A DNA stretch of 64,000 nt from JASLMY01 sp965226475. GTDB taxonomy: Bacteria > Pseudomonadota > Alphaproteobacteria > GCA-2731375. The notes under the pieces were generated by a model. That model did no database searches. It saw only the letters and a program-made list of their open reading frames with translations, and had not been told where the DNA came from. Each line of letters opens with the position of its first letter. The first letter of the stretch is position 1. The position numbers and the translations under genes were made by a program. This document shows, one piece after another, positions 9,429 through 18,180 of this stretch. The stretch is from positions 248,001-312,000 of the forward strand of contig CBDDDJ010000002.1 of NCBI GenBank assembly GCA_965226475.1. The letters run 5' to 3'.

Positions 9429-9703
9429 CGCGAATTTCAACGCCGCAGTCCGGACGTCGAGCGGCGCCCATGACCTGACCATTCGCAATTCCGTCGTCAT
9501 CGCACAGGGCACCGGCAGCGTCTACGCGCTCTCGGCCGGCACCGGCGCCAGCTACAAGGTCGCCGCTTCCCAGGTAACCGGCATCATCGGTTACCCGGCC
9601 GCCGTTACCTGCGTCGGCGCCTTCGATGCCAACTACGCAGCCCTGAACACAAGCTGCCAATAGCCACATGCAGGGAAACGGCGGCACCATGTGCGCCGTG
9701 CCT

Positions 9704-9745
9704 CGCCCCGCCCGTCGTGAACGACAGGGCGGGGCGATTTCTTTT
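9704..9745 (+). terminator. Rho-independent terminator
   Basis: A strong hairpin with arms CGCCCCGCCC (9704-9713) and GGGCGGGGCG (9727-9736), extended inwards by GTCGT/ACGAC around a tiny loop, is followed by ATTTCTTTT. It lies 40 bases after the stop of the interrupted beta-helix gene and would have ended its transcript. Confidence 0.85.
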
Positions 9746-9805
9746 CATTGGCGGCTTGAAAGTAGCCGAGTTAAGCCGACCCCACACCGCCGCGCCCGGG
9801 AGGCG

Positions 9806-11388
9806 TCACGGGTCGGCAAACAGGAACCCTTGCGTTCCGGACAGGACTACGGCCGGCTCATTCAAAAACGGCTCTCGGCCGGTTGCCAACTCTTCCCGAT
9901 CGCTTGTACCGTCGTTATCGTCATCTAAATCAATACCATTAAGTAGATTATCGTTATCGTTATCTTCCGATCGGCCATAAAAAAGGGACGTTAACTGTTC
10001 TTCATCCATTAAGCTCAACATCATTGAAACCACGATGGGGTTATCCATCGCCAAATCATTGGTTTCTCCGATATCGATATCCAAATCATACAGTTCAACC
10101 GCTCCATTGAATTCGGGATCCACTGCCTTCCATTTCCCAACGCGGAGCGCTCGTTTTCTAGGCCCTAGTGCTCCATGTAATTCCCAATAGAGAAATTCAT
10201 GATCAACCTGTGCACCCGCGCCAAGAATGGTTAGCGCGAGACTGATACCATCAACTTGGTGGTTCATGGACAAACTGAAGAGATCCAAGATGGTCGGAAA
10301 GATATCTGGAAAATACGCTATATGTGCAATTGTCTGTCCGGAATTAATCGTTCCTGGCCAATAAGCAATCAAGGGCACTTTGATGCCACCCTCATACAAC
10401 GATTGCTTGATACCGCGCAGCGGACAACGATTGCTTGATACCGCGCAGCGGACCGTTCGAATTAAAAAAACTCCGGGTTAACACCCCCCGACGCATGCGG
10501 TCCATTGTCCGAGGTAAATATGATTAACGTTTTCTCATCAATTCCATGTGCCTGAAGTCGTGCTATTATCCGCCCAATATCGCCATCTATCCGGGTTATC
10601 ATGGCGGCGATGCCTTTTTGCGATTCGGGCCAATCTCTATTGGCATATATGCCGAGGTCAGGAACCTCCATACCGTTAATACCCGCCTCGTTGTTGGCAT
10701 GTGGAATCGTCAACGGCAAATACAAAAAGAAATCATCTCCCTTGAATCTATCGATGAAGTCGAGAGCTTCTTGAATGAAAAAATCATGGGAATACTGCAC
10801 TCTTACCGTTGCGACACCTTCTCCGAACGGGCCCGCATTTGGAACTACATTCGCGAGGCTCTCCCTATCGGCATTTCGGATCAGGAATTCGGGATAATAA
10901 TTGTGCGCATGGGTTTGGTTCAAATATCCATAAAACGAATCAAAGCCAGATTTCGTGGGGATACTCGAGGTTCCCTCCTCCCCCAGCGCCCACTTCCCAA
11001 TCGCCCCTGTCATGTATCCGCCCGACTTGAGCCGTTCCGCCAGCGTTACGGTGGATGGAGGGAGATCGGTGAGTGGAAAATTACCTCGAAGCGGGCATCG
11101 GCCACTGTGAAGGCCCGACATAAGGGTGCACCGCGAAGGCCTGCACACCGTCGAACCGGAGTAGAACTCCGTGAATTTGATGCCATCTTGGGCGAGTTGA
11201 TCGAACACTGGGGTTTCTATATCCATTTGACCATAGCTTCCGAGGTCGCCATAGCCGAGATCATCGGCAACGATTAGAATAAAATTGGGCTTTGAATCTA
11301 CTTCCGATAATGCTGCGGTAATTAGAACCATTGCGAAAGAAATGCTCACCGAAATTACCGCGCAGCGTAGCGTTATTGACCATAACAT
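9806..11388 (-). pseudogene. Secreted sulfatase, frameshifted
   Basis: The N-terminal part (11388 down to about 10462) has a signal peptide and the sulfatase core: PNFILIVADDLGYGDLG with the metal-binding aspartates, and VCRPSRCTLMSG with the CxPSR site whose cysteine becomes formylglycine. IGKWALG, IPHANN and TSDNGPHASGG follow. The C-terminal part (10399-9806) continues YEGGIKVPLIAYWPG and ends in a D/N-rich calcium-binding-like tail (DNDNDNLLNGIDLDDDNDG). Between the parts are two lesions: a run of seven A (10464-10470), giving a premature stop after PEFF, and a 28-base tandem duplication. With six A and one unit the frame reads FFNSNGPLRGIKQSLYEGG, a normal sulfatase sequence. The gene is visibly AT-richer than its surroundings, suggesting transfer. 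A sulfated-polysaccharide role is inferred. Confidence 0.88.
10396..10451. repeat. 28-bp perfect tandem duplication inside the sulfatase gene
   Basis: Unit 1 spans 10396-10423 and unit 2 spans 10424-10451; each begins ACAACGATTGCTTGATACC. As 28 is not a multiple of three, the duplication shifts the frame. The two copies are identical, so the event is recent. Confidence 0.95.
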
Positions 11389-11562
11389 CCGCTTTCAATA
11401 GACCTCCAGCATGATCGCCATCACAATTCTGAATTGGTAATTCAACATTACCCGATTCGCACCTGCGCATGGGTTGGCCCCGTATACCCAGCCCGGGCCA
11501 CGTCCGGGCGATGTCCCGCCCGATGTTGAAAAGGGCGAGGTAGGCATCGTGTGATTTCGAGG

Positions 11563-12873
11563 CTACGCGGCCTCGTCGATGTCTTCAATGGCGGCCTTTC
11601 GTTTTGCCTTCTCGACGGCGTCACGCAAGGCGGCGTGGAGGACGGGGAGTTGCCTGTAGGCCTTGAGGCGGCGGAAGGTTTTCTTGGCCTCCAGAAGGCC
11701 GGCGGCGGTCCAGCGCAGCGCCATCTCGGCGTTGCGCCAGCGCTTGACGTTGCGTTGCACGGTCCTGACCGTGCCCAGCGCGTTCTCGATCGCGTTGGTG
11801 CAGGCCAGCGCGCGGCGGAGTTCCGGGGGCAGGCCGAGGCGGATGACGGTGAGGATCTCGTCGAGGCCCTCCAGGATGGTGGCGGAGACGCCGGGCGCAT
11901 CGTGTTCCAGGCGGCGGGCGAGATTGCGCAAGAGCCGCTCGGCCTTGTCCGCGTCGCCCTGGTCCCAGGCCTGGCGCAAGGCCTTGCGGACGCCCGCGTG
12001 CAGGCTCTCGTCCAGCCGGTCTGTGATGTTGCGCCCCTTGTGCACCTGGCAACGCTGGATCAGCGCCGCATGCCCGAAGCTCCGCCGGATCGCCTTGGAG
12101 AGCGCCTTGGCGCCGTCGACGATGTAGAGCCGGGGGCGCTCGGGATCGAGGCCGCGATCGATCAGGTTGTCGAGCAGGGCTTGCACCGTGGCCGTGTTCT
12201 CCGTCGCGCCCTCGGCCAGGCCCAGCACGTGCTTCTCGCCGCCCGCGTCGATACCGATCGCCGCCACCATCACGTGATCGCCGACATGAAGCCCGTCGAT
12301 CTGGACGACCAGAAGATCCAGTTCCTCCAGCCGGCTCGCCAGCCAAGCCTTCAGCTTCGAGCGCGTCAGGGCCACGAAGCGGCGCGAGACCGCCGACTTC
12401 GAACTCCCGTCCCCCGCCGCCGACGGCAGATCGCCGCCCGCGTCCGCCGGCAGACGCACCGCGCGGCCATACTTGCGGGTCGAGACGTTCATCACCATCA
12501 GGTTCATCGCCCAGGCGTGCAGCAGCTCGGGATCCGACATCAGCTCGAAGCTCGGCAAACTCAGCTCCCCGCCGCCCGGCTCGCGCACCCGGGGGCGCTC
12601 GAGCTTCACCCTCGCCCCCTGGAAGGCCAGCTCGCTCGTGGTCGTGCCCCAGCGATGGCCCCGGCGCTCGGCCGTGCGGGCATGACGCGGGCCGCACACG
12701 GCCTCCGCGTCCGCCGCCAGCATCTCGGCCAGCGCCTCGATGCCGGCCAGAAGGCAGAAGCGATCGACGCTCACGCGAAGATCCTTGTAGGCATCCGATA
12801 GCGGCGGCACCGGCATCGGCAATGGATGTTCCAGGGCTTTGGAGGAAGGCGCGTTCCGTGTAGTCTTGCTCAT
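11563..12873 (-). CDS. IS256-family (mutator-type) transposase
   Basis: This 436-residue protein has the same DDE layout as the copy at 8.1-9.4 kb: LLVVQIDGLHVGDH, YIVDGAKALSKA and CTNAIENALGTVR. The start ATG follows GGAGAACGACGCC. It seems intact. Differences spread over the N-terminus and linkers show that it is a diverged isoform. With the duplicated right end, its ability to move is uncertain. Confidence 0.9.
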   Translation of the reverse strand: MSKTTRNAPSSKALEHPLPMPVPPLSDAYKDLRVSVDRFCLLAGIEALAEMLAADAEAVCGPRHARTAERRGHRWGTTTSELAFQGARVKLERPRVREPGGGELSLPSFELMSDPELLHAWAMNLMVMNVSTRKYGRAVRLPADAGGDLPSAAGDGSSKSAVSRRFVALTRSKLKAWLASRLEELDLLVVQIDGLHVGDHVMVAAIGIDAGGEKHVLGLAEGATENTATVQALLDNLIDRGLDPERPRLYIVDGAKALSKAIRRSFGHAALIQRCQVHKGRNITDRLDESLHAGVRKALRQAWDQGDADKAERLLRNLARRLEHDAPGVSATILEGLDEILTVIRLGLPPELRRALACTNAIENALGTVRTVQRNVKRWRNAEMALRWTAAGLLEAKKTFRRLKAYRQLPVLHAALRDAVEKAKRKAAIEDIDEAA

Positions 12874-12924
12874 GGCGTCGTTCTCCTAATCGGATTAAGC
12901 ACCCAGAGCCTAACGGCTCCAGGC

Positions 12925-13078
12925 GAACGACGCCTACCCCAACTTTTCAACATGACTCGGGCTCCGTTGATCGAGGGTATCGACTTCGAGGCCCTGCTGG
13001 CCGACAAGGCCTTCGACATCGACTGGATCCGCGCCGAACTGGAACGACGCCTACCCCAACTTTTCAACATGACTCGGG
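12925..13078. repeat. 37-bp direct repeat of an IS256 end flanking an IS5-type transposase scrap
   Basis: The stretch starting GAACGACGCCTACCCC and ending ATGACTCGGG occurs at 12925-12961 and again at 13042-13078. The 80 bases between (12962-13041) translate as PLIEGIDFEALLADKAFDI followed by DWIRAEL, the ADKAxDxDW segment of a different IS5-group transposase not otherwise seen in the window. The arrangement suggests a nested insertion or deletion at the IS256 terminus. Confidence 0.8.
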
Positions 13079-13251
13079 ACCCCCCACGTCCGCGTCGTGG
13101 ACTAAAAGACATGGGGTCAAAAAACTCGGGGTCAACAGATCCTGAATGTCGAATGTCCAGGCCGCCCCTCATGACGTCACGGGCGGCGCCGTCGAACTCA
13201 TGGGCACGGGACGGTCCGGACCCATACCCGCGATAACAACGCCTCGGCGGT

Positions 13252-14190
13252 TCAGGCCGCCTTCTTGCCGTTCACCACGTCGAGCCAGGGGCAGACCTCG
13301 GCGATCAACCGCTCCGTCTGGGCGATCAGTTCGTCGTCGCCGGTGCCGATGGGCCTGAGAATGAACTTGGAGATGCCGGCCTCGACGTAGCCTTGCAGGC
13401 GCTCGACGATCTCCTCGCCGCCGCCGATCACCATGTTCTGGCGCGGATCACGGGCGAAGCGCGATTGGAAAGCTTCGGCGTATTGCCGCGATGACGGATC
13501 GTTCCAATCGCCGAAGCGAAAGGCGAAGGCGGCGCCGTAGTGGTCCTCGTCTATTTTGCGCCCCGCCTCGGCCACCGCCGCCTTGATCCGTTCCACGACC
13601 TCGGCGATCTCGGCCGGCGGCTCGAAGGCACCCTGCCAGCCGGTGCCGAAACGCGCCGTGCGCCGGACCGCCGCCTCGCTCGAGCCGCCGATCCAGAACG
13701 GCAGCTGTTTCTGCACCGGTTTCGGCGAGATCGATGCGCGGTCGTACTGATAGAACTCGCCCTCGAAGCTGACCTCGTCCTCGGCCCACAGGCGCGTGAT
13801 CAGTTCCAGGCCCTCGTCGGTCCGCCGGCCGCGCCGTCGCGTCTCGCGGCCCGTCGCCTTCCAGTCGGGCGCCAGCCGGTTGCCGATGCCGAAAGCCGGC
13901 AGCAGGCGGCCCTGGCTCAAAAAATCGATCGTCGCGCACTGCTTGGCCAACAGCAGCGGATCGCGCAGGCCCACCGAGACCACGTTCATGCCGAACTTCA
14001 GCCTGCCGGTGGCGCCCGCCAGCCAGGCCATTGTACTCATGGCCTCCAGGAACGGGACGCGGGAGACCAGACGGTCGGTCTGCCAGATGCTGTCGATCCC
14101 GCCCGCCTCGCAGGTCTGGACCCAGCGCATGTAGGCGGCGGCGTTCGAAAACGGAAACTCCGCGACGCCCAAGCCGATCGCGATACCCAT
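13252..14190 (-). CDS. LLM-class flavin-dependent oxidoreductase
   Basis: This 312-residue protein is a luciferase-like TIM barrel. Recognisable segments are the N-terminal AIGLGVAEFPFSNAAAYMRW, GGIDSIWQTDRL, the LKFGMNVVSVGLRDPLLLAKQ strand, FGIGNRLAPDWKATGRETRRRG and the PKPVQKQLPFWIGG motif. Such enzymes use FMN or F420 to oxidise or reduce small organic compounds; the substrate is not evident. ATG 14190 is chosen because GGAAGGAAC lies just upstream. The hotdog hydratase gene ends 19 bases before it, so the two probably form an operon. Confidence 0.85.
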   Translation of the reverse strand: MGIAIGLGVAEFPFSNAAAYMRWVQTCEAGGIDSIWQTDRLVSRVPFLEAMSTMAWLAGATGRLKFGMNVVSVGLRDPLLLAKQCATIDFLSQGRLLPAFGIGNRLAPDWKATGRETRRRGRRTDEGLELITRLWAEDEVSFEGEFYQYDRASISPKPVQKQLPFWIGGSSEAAVRRTARFGTGWQGAFEPPAEIAEVVERIKAAVAEAGRKIDEDHYGAAFAFRFGDWNDPSSRQYAEAFQSRFARDPRQNMVIGGGEEIVERLQGYVEAGISKFILRPIGTGDDELIAQTERLIAEVCPWLDVVNGKKAA

Positions 14191-14209
14191 GGTCGATGTT
14201 CCTTCCGGA

Positions 14210-15016
14210 TCAGGCCGCCTGGCGCCGGCGGGGCTGGTAGATGGCCACGTGGTGGATGCGCAGCAAGGGCGTGTGCTGCCCGCCCAGGACCAGCGCGTCC
14301 ACCTCGACGAATTTGTGCCCGCCGCGCTCGTAATTGTCGAGGACGCGGCCGCGCGTCTCCAGCCCGCTTTCAACGGGGGCGGGCTCGTAATTCTGGATCG
14401 TGCTCTCGACATGGATCCAGGGGCCGAGGGCGACGTTGGCCTTCAGCAGGAAATTGCCCTGGCGCAAGAGCTTGCCCGGGTGCTGCCAGCCGGCCTCGGC
14501 ATAGACGGGCAGGGTCTCGCGCACGTCGTCGAGCGCGAGGAAGGCGGCCCGGGGATCGGCGAACTGGCGGTGGGGGGCGAGGATGGCGCCCGCGGGCAGG
14601 CTGTCGGGCGCGGCGTCGGGCTTCTCCTCGAGGCCCGCGCCCAGGGGAAACTCGTCGAGCGAAGGCGGTCCCGGCGCCGTTTCCGGCAGGCGCGCGGTCA
14701 TGGCCGCGCAGGTTTCGCCCCGAGCCAGAACCGCGACGTCGAGCGCATCGGCCTCGCCCAGGCCGCTCTCCACCGTCACGGTGTCGCCGTCGTAGACCGG
14801 CTTCAGAAGACGGACGTTGGCCCAGCCCCGGCGCACCCAGTCGGGGCCGAAGTGGCGTACCGCCGCGCCGGTGGCATAGGCGTAAACATCGACGCCCGGC
14901 ACCAGCCCGCCGGAGAAGCCATACTCCTTGGCCACGGTGTCGTCGTGGATGCGGTTCTCGGATTCGGTTGCCGTGTTGTAGGCCAGGATTTCGAATGACT
15001 CCGGCGCGGCGCTCAT
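14210..15016 (-). CDS. MaoC-like hotdog-fold hydratase/dehydratase domain protein
   Basis: This 268-residue protein carries the MaoC-type signature in residues 15-45 (ENRIHDDTVAKEYGFSGGLV then PGVDVYAYATG), where the aspartate and following histidine-type positions define the hydratase active-site strand. The second half (LLRQGNFLLKANVALGPWIH, HKFVEVDALVLGG) looks like a degenerate second hotdog. Family members hydrate enoyl-CoA or act as thioesterases; here the partner luciferase-like oxidoreductase downstream suggests a shared degradative step. The start ATG at 15016 follows GGGAAGGGGACGCC. Confidence 0.75.
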   Translation of the reverse strand: MSAAPESFEILAYNTATESENRIHDDTVAKEYGFSGGLVPGVDVYAYATGAAVRHFGPDWVRRGWANVRLLKPVYDGDTVTVESGLGEADALDVAVLARGETCAAMTARLPETAPGPPSLDEFPLGAGLEEKPDAAPDSLPAGAILAPHRQFADPRAAFLALDDVRETLPVYAEAGWQHPGKLLRQGNFLLKANVALGPWIHVESTIQNYEPAPVESGLETRGRVLDNYERGGHKFVEVDALVLGGQHTPLLRIHHVAIYQPRRRQAA

Positions 15017-15058
15017 GGCGTCCCCTTCCCGTTTGTTCCCTATTTGCCCGTTTATTCC

Positions 15059-17356
15059 CTATGTGGATGTCATGATCCACTCGCCACGCCAATCCTCGGG
15101 CGGCGGATCATGTTCGAAGTGTCGGCAGCGCTCGATATAGACGTGGCTGGCCACGTCGGCGGCGTTGAGTTCGAGCGCCTGTTGGAAGCAGCCAATGCCC
15201 CGGGCCCACGCGCGCTCCCGGTAGAAGCCGAGGCCGTCGCGGAAATGCCCCAGCACGTCCACGAGGTTCGGGAAGCTCCGGGCGTCGTGATAGTCCATCA
15301 CCTCGTGCACGGCGGCGGGCTCGCTCTTGCCCTTGACCACGACGAAGTCGATCGGCCGGGTCCTATAGGTGCCGCGCAGCCGCGCGAGGGTGTTCTCGCT
15401 CATCAGGATCTTGGCGCCATAGGGCTTGCAGAGGCCCTCCAGGCGGGAGGCCAGGTTCACGCCGTCGCCGATCACCGTATAGTCCATCTTGCGGGGCGAG
15501 CCGATGTTGCCCGAGACGACGGAATCGGTGTTGATGCCGATCCCCATCTCAATCGCCCGTTTGCCCTCGCTCGCCCGCCGGCCGTTGTAGACGGCGAGAT
15601 CGTCGATCATCGAGATCGCGGCGCGCACGGCGCGATCCTCGTTGTCGTCGTGGTCCATCGGCGCGCCGAACACGGCCATGATGGCGTCGCCGATGAACTT
15701 GTCGACCAGGCCGCCTTCTCGGTTAACGCAATCCTCCATGATCGTGAAGTACTCGTTCAGCAGACTGACGGTGCCGGGCGCGCCGAGTTCCTCGCTGAGC
15801 GCGGTGAAGTCGCGCACGTCGGTGAAGAGGATCGTCGCCTCGCCGCTCTGCCCGCCAAGGGCTTCCTGTCCCCGTTCCATGAGTTTCGCGGCGATCGCCG
15901 GGCCCATGTAGCGCGAGAGGGTCGCCTGCATGCGCTTCTCGTCGCTGATGTCCTCCAACATCACCAGCATGCCGCCGTCCTCGCCGCTCTGGCGCAGTGG
16001 CGAAATGGTAAGATTGACCGAGCGGTTCTCGCCGCGCACGTTCAGCACGCCATCCATCACCGCTTCCGAGCCCCGGCTCGCCGTCGCCTTTTCCAGCCGC
16101 TCGTGGATCCAGCCGTTCTGGCCGGCGAAGAGAACGGCAGACTTGCGGCCGACGATGTCGCTGGTCCGCGCGCGAAGGATGCGTTGGGTGCCGGCGTTGC
16201 AGGTCACCGCCACGCCGTCGCCGTCGAACGTCAACACGCCGTTCGACATGCTCTCGAGCATGGTCTCGTTGTAGTTCTTCATGCTCTGCACGTCCTCGAA
16301 CAGCTTGGCGTTTTCGAGGCAGATGGCGATCTGCGCGGTGAAGGCCCTGAGATGGGCCTCGTCCTCCTCGCTGAAGGGGCCGCCGCGCTTGTTCAGCACC
16401 TGGGTCACGCCTATCCGCCGCCCCTCCTTGTTGACCACCGGCACGCAAAGGACGGAGCGGGTGAAATAGCCGGTGCGGGTATCGAAACTCGGATCGAAGC
16501 GGAGGTCGGCGTAGGCGTAGGGGATGTTGATGGTCTCGCCGCTGCAGAACACCGTGCCGGCGATGCCGGCGCCGTTCGGCAGGCGGATCTTGGTGGCGCC
16601 GAGGCCGAGGCCGATCTCGGTATAGAGCTCGGCGCGCTTGTCGTCGTTGAGGAACAGCGTGGCGCGGTCGGCGTCCAGCATGTCGGTGATCGCGCCCATG
16701 ATCTTCTGCAGCAGCGGGCCGAGTTGGATCTCGGTCGAGAGGTCGGTCACCACCCTCAGGAAATTGGCTTCCTGCTGGCGGGTTTCCTCCATGCGCCGGA
16801 CCATGACGCTGCCGTGCAGCACCACCGAGGCCTGGGTCGCCAGTGCCTCCAACAGCTCCAGGTCTCCGGCGTCGAACTCTCCCGCCGTCCGGTTCAGGCA
16901 CTGGATGACGCCCAGCACCTCGCCGCGCACCGTGCGGATCGGGGCCGAAACGAGGTTCAAGGTGCGATAGCCCGTCACCTGGTCGACGATATTGGAGAAG
17001 CGGGAATCGGAATAGGCATCGGCGACGACCATCCCCTGGCCCGAGGTAAAGACCATGCCGGCGATGCCGGTGTTGTTGAGAATCCTGAGATCGCGCAATT
17101 CGCCGCCCCGCGCCACCCGGGCGTAAAGCTCGCCGGTCGCGGCATCATTGAGGAACAGCGTCGCGCGATCGGCCTCCGTCGCCTCGACGGAGATCTCCAT
17201 CAGAGCGTCCAGCTGGTCCTCGAGCGAGGCCAGCGAAGCCAGCCGGTTGGAGACCGAGAGCAGCAGGGTGGCGCTCCGAGCGCGGCCGCGCCGGGCCCGG
17301 AGCCGCCGGGCGGCATCCTCGCCCTCGTTCGGCGGTTCTTCTCGCGCATCGCTCAT
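15059..17356 (-). CDS. Class III adenylate cyclase with two GAF domains and a PAS domain
   Basis: This 765-residue protein is a soluble sensor cyclase. Order: GAF 1 (about 40-190; ATEADRATLFLNDAATGELY), GAF 2 (about 215-370; DADRATLFLND, GIAGTVFCSGETINIPYAYA), PAS (about 385-500; SNGVLTFDGDGVAVTCNAGT), then the cyclase homology domain (about 525-695). The metal-binding aspartates are in ATILFTDVRDFTALSEEL and in FIGDAIMAVFGAP. Lysine in VDKFIGDA and aspartate in KMDYTVIGDGVNLASRLEGL fit ATP rather than GTP. A short TPR-like tail closes the protein. It probably makes cAMP when small molecules bind the GAF domains. Its start overlaps the upstream coiled-coil gene by four bases, so the two are co-translated. 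Confidence 0.93.
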   Translation of the reverse strand: MSDAREEPPNEGEDAARRLRARRGRARSATLLLSVSNRLASLASLEDQLDALMEISVEATEADRATLFLNDAATGELYARVARGGELRDLRILNNTGIAGMVFTSGQGMVVADAYSDSRFSNIVDQVTGYRTLNLVSAPIRTVRGEVLGVIQCLNRTAGEFDAGDLELLEALATQASVVLHGSVMVRRMEETRQQEANFLRVVTDLSTEIQLGPLLQKIMGAITDMLDADRATLFLNDDKRAELYTEIGLGLGATKIRLPNGAGIAGTVFCSGETINIPYAYADLRFDPSFDTRTGYFTRSVLCVPVVNKEGRRIGVTQVLNKRGGPFSEEDEAHLRAFTAQIAICLENAKLFEDVQSMKNYNETMLESMSNGVLTFDGDGVAVTCNAGTQRILRARTSDIVGRKSAVLFAGQNGWIHERLEKATASRGSEAVMDGVLNVRGENRSVNLTISPLRQSGEDGGMLVMLEDISDEKRMQATLSRYMGPAIAAKLMERGQEALGGQSGEATILFTDVRDFTALSEELGAPGTVSLLNEYFTIMEDCVNREGGLVDKFIGDAIMAVFGAPMDHDDNEDRAVRAAISMIDDLAVYNGRRASEGKRAIEMGIGINTDSVVSGNIGSPRKMDYTVIGDGVNLASRLEGLCKPYGAKILMSENTLARLRGTYRTRPIDFVVVKGKSEPAAVHEVMDYHDARSFPNLVDVLGHFRDGLGFYRERAWARGIGCFQQALELNAADVASHVYIERCRHFEHDPPPEDWRGEWIMTST

Positions 17357-18144
17357 GACAGTCTTTCGAGTTCCCGGCGCAAGGCCGAAACGGTATCGCG
17401 AAGATGGCCGCGCTCCGCCTCGAAATTCGCCGTCTCGGCCTCCCGCGCCCGGGCCGCGTCCTCGTCGCGCGCCTCGAGCGAGCCTCGAAGCGCGGCCACG
17501 GTGCTTAGAAGCTCTTCCCGCGCAACCTCCGCTTGCGCCAGCGCGTCGCGCACGGCGCCGTCCCGCGCGGCCTCGCCCTTCGCCAGTTCCCGGCGCAGAA
17601 CCAGGATCTCGGTCCTCGAGCTATCCCCATCGCGCTCGGCTTGCCGCCGGACCGCCTCCAAGCTCGCCAGCTTGTCACGGCGCTCCTCGTCGAGGGCGCG
17701 CCGGAGATCGACCACCATGGCTTCGAGCGTCGCCCGCTCATCGGCCGCGCGCGCGACGGTCTCCGCGATCCCATCCTCGTGTTCGATGCGGGCGTTCCGC
17801 GCATCGGCGTGGAGCGCCGCCACCGTCGCCTCCAATTCGGCCCTCTCGGCCGCCTCCTTGGCCGCCTGGCGCGCTTGGCTCTCGTCCTTTTCGAGGCGGG
17901 ACGCCTCGAGTTCGGCGCGGAGGGTAAAGACCGTGCTCCGCAGTTCGCTCAGCCGCGCCGCGCCCTCGGCGACGCCGCATTCGATCCCACGTTCGCCGTC
18001 GCGCGACATGTTCTCCATCGCCTCGCGGAGGGCCTTGACGGTGTTCATCAGCTGCTTGATTTCGCCGCGCGCGCGGGTCAATTGCTCCAGCGGTTCGCCC
18101 CGCGCCGCCGCTTTCGCCTCCGTTTGATCCGATTGGTCCATCAC
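17353..18144 (-). CDS. Coiled-coil protein translationally coupled to the adenylate cyclase
   Basis: This 263-residue protein is almost entirely heptad-like, rich in A, E, R and L (for example LRAELEASRLEKDESQARQA), with no transmembrane segment, Zn motif or known domain. Its stop overlaps the cyclase start as ATGA. It could be a scaffold or dimerisation partner for the cyclase, which is inference from coupling alone. Start at 18144, or the next ATG at 18141; GGGAGAGACGG lies upstream. An IS5-type element begins only 36 bases upstream and may now separate the operon from its native promoter. Confidence 0.7.
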   Translation of the reverse strand: MMDQSDQTEAKAAARGEPLEQLTRARGEIKQLMNTVKALREAMENMSRDGERGIECGVAEGAARLSELRSTVFTLRAELEASRLEKDESQARQAAKEAAERAELEATVAALHADARNARIEHEDGIAETVARAADERATLEAMVVDLRRALDEERRDKLASLEAVRRQAERDGDSSRTEILVLRRELAKGEAARDGAVRDALAQAEVAREELLSTVAALRGSLEARDEDAARAREAETANFEAERGHLRDTVSALRRELERLS

Positions 18145-18180
18145 GTGTCCGTCTCTCCCCGCTCGCCCCGCCGATTGTAA

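Larger units (their letters stand above)
5616..9663 (+). pseudogene. Secreted decapeptide-repeat / beta-helix protein, interrupted by two ISs
   Basis: Joining 5616-6317, 7746-7977 and 9437-9663 restores one frame of exactly 387 codons with no stop. The protein starts with a signal peptide (MKRVLPITILLMTCAGEVVAQA), then has about nine decapeptide units of the form GAVTxxKLxx (residues 35-120), like stalk repeats in phage-tail-fibre and other trimeric surface proteins. From about residue 130 a pectate-lyase-like right-handed beta-helix follows (LVKVEPGVYDCGG, KPYVDIEGSGRGVTRF, then TDVHITSSAENTAQGI and LTIRNSVVIAQG). It was probably an exported surface or glycan-binding protein. ATG 5616 follows AAGGAGAGAGTC. 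The two insertions truncate it after residue 234, so no complete product is expected. No catalytic residues were identified. Confidence 0.9.
11507..13084 (-). mobile_element. IS256-family element, second copy, with altered right end
   Basis: The left end is GGCGATGTCCCGCCCGATG followed by TTGAAAAG. The outer right end, reversed, is GGGGGTCCCGAGTCATG followed by TTGAAAAG. The 8-base repeat CACGTCCG lies at 11499-11506 and 13085-13092, which fixes the outer boundary. About 120 bases before that boundary the terminal sequence occurs once already (to 12961), so the right end is duplicated around a foreign fragment. The total is about 1578 bp against 1451 bp for the other copy. Confidence 0.82.

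Noticed and set aside
9951..9970. Short ATCGTTATCGTTATC run as a microsatellite or regulatory repeat.
   Set aside because: It encodes the D/N-rich calcium-binding-like tail of the sulfatase on the minus strand, which explains it.
13252..14190. Several luciferase-like genes as parts of one pathway or a light-emitting system.
   Set aside because: The three LLM genes (13.3, 54.9 and 58.2 kb) are far apart with different neighbours and no lux genes; they are ordinary members of a large family.
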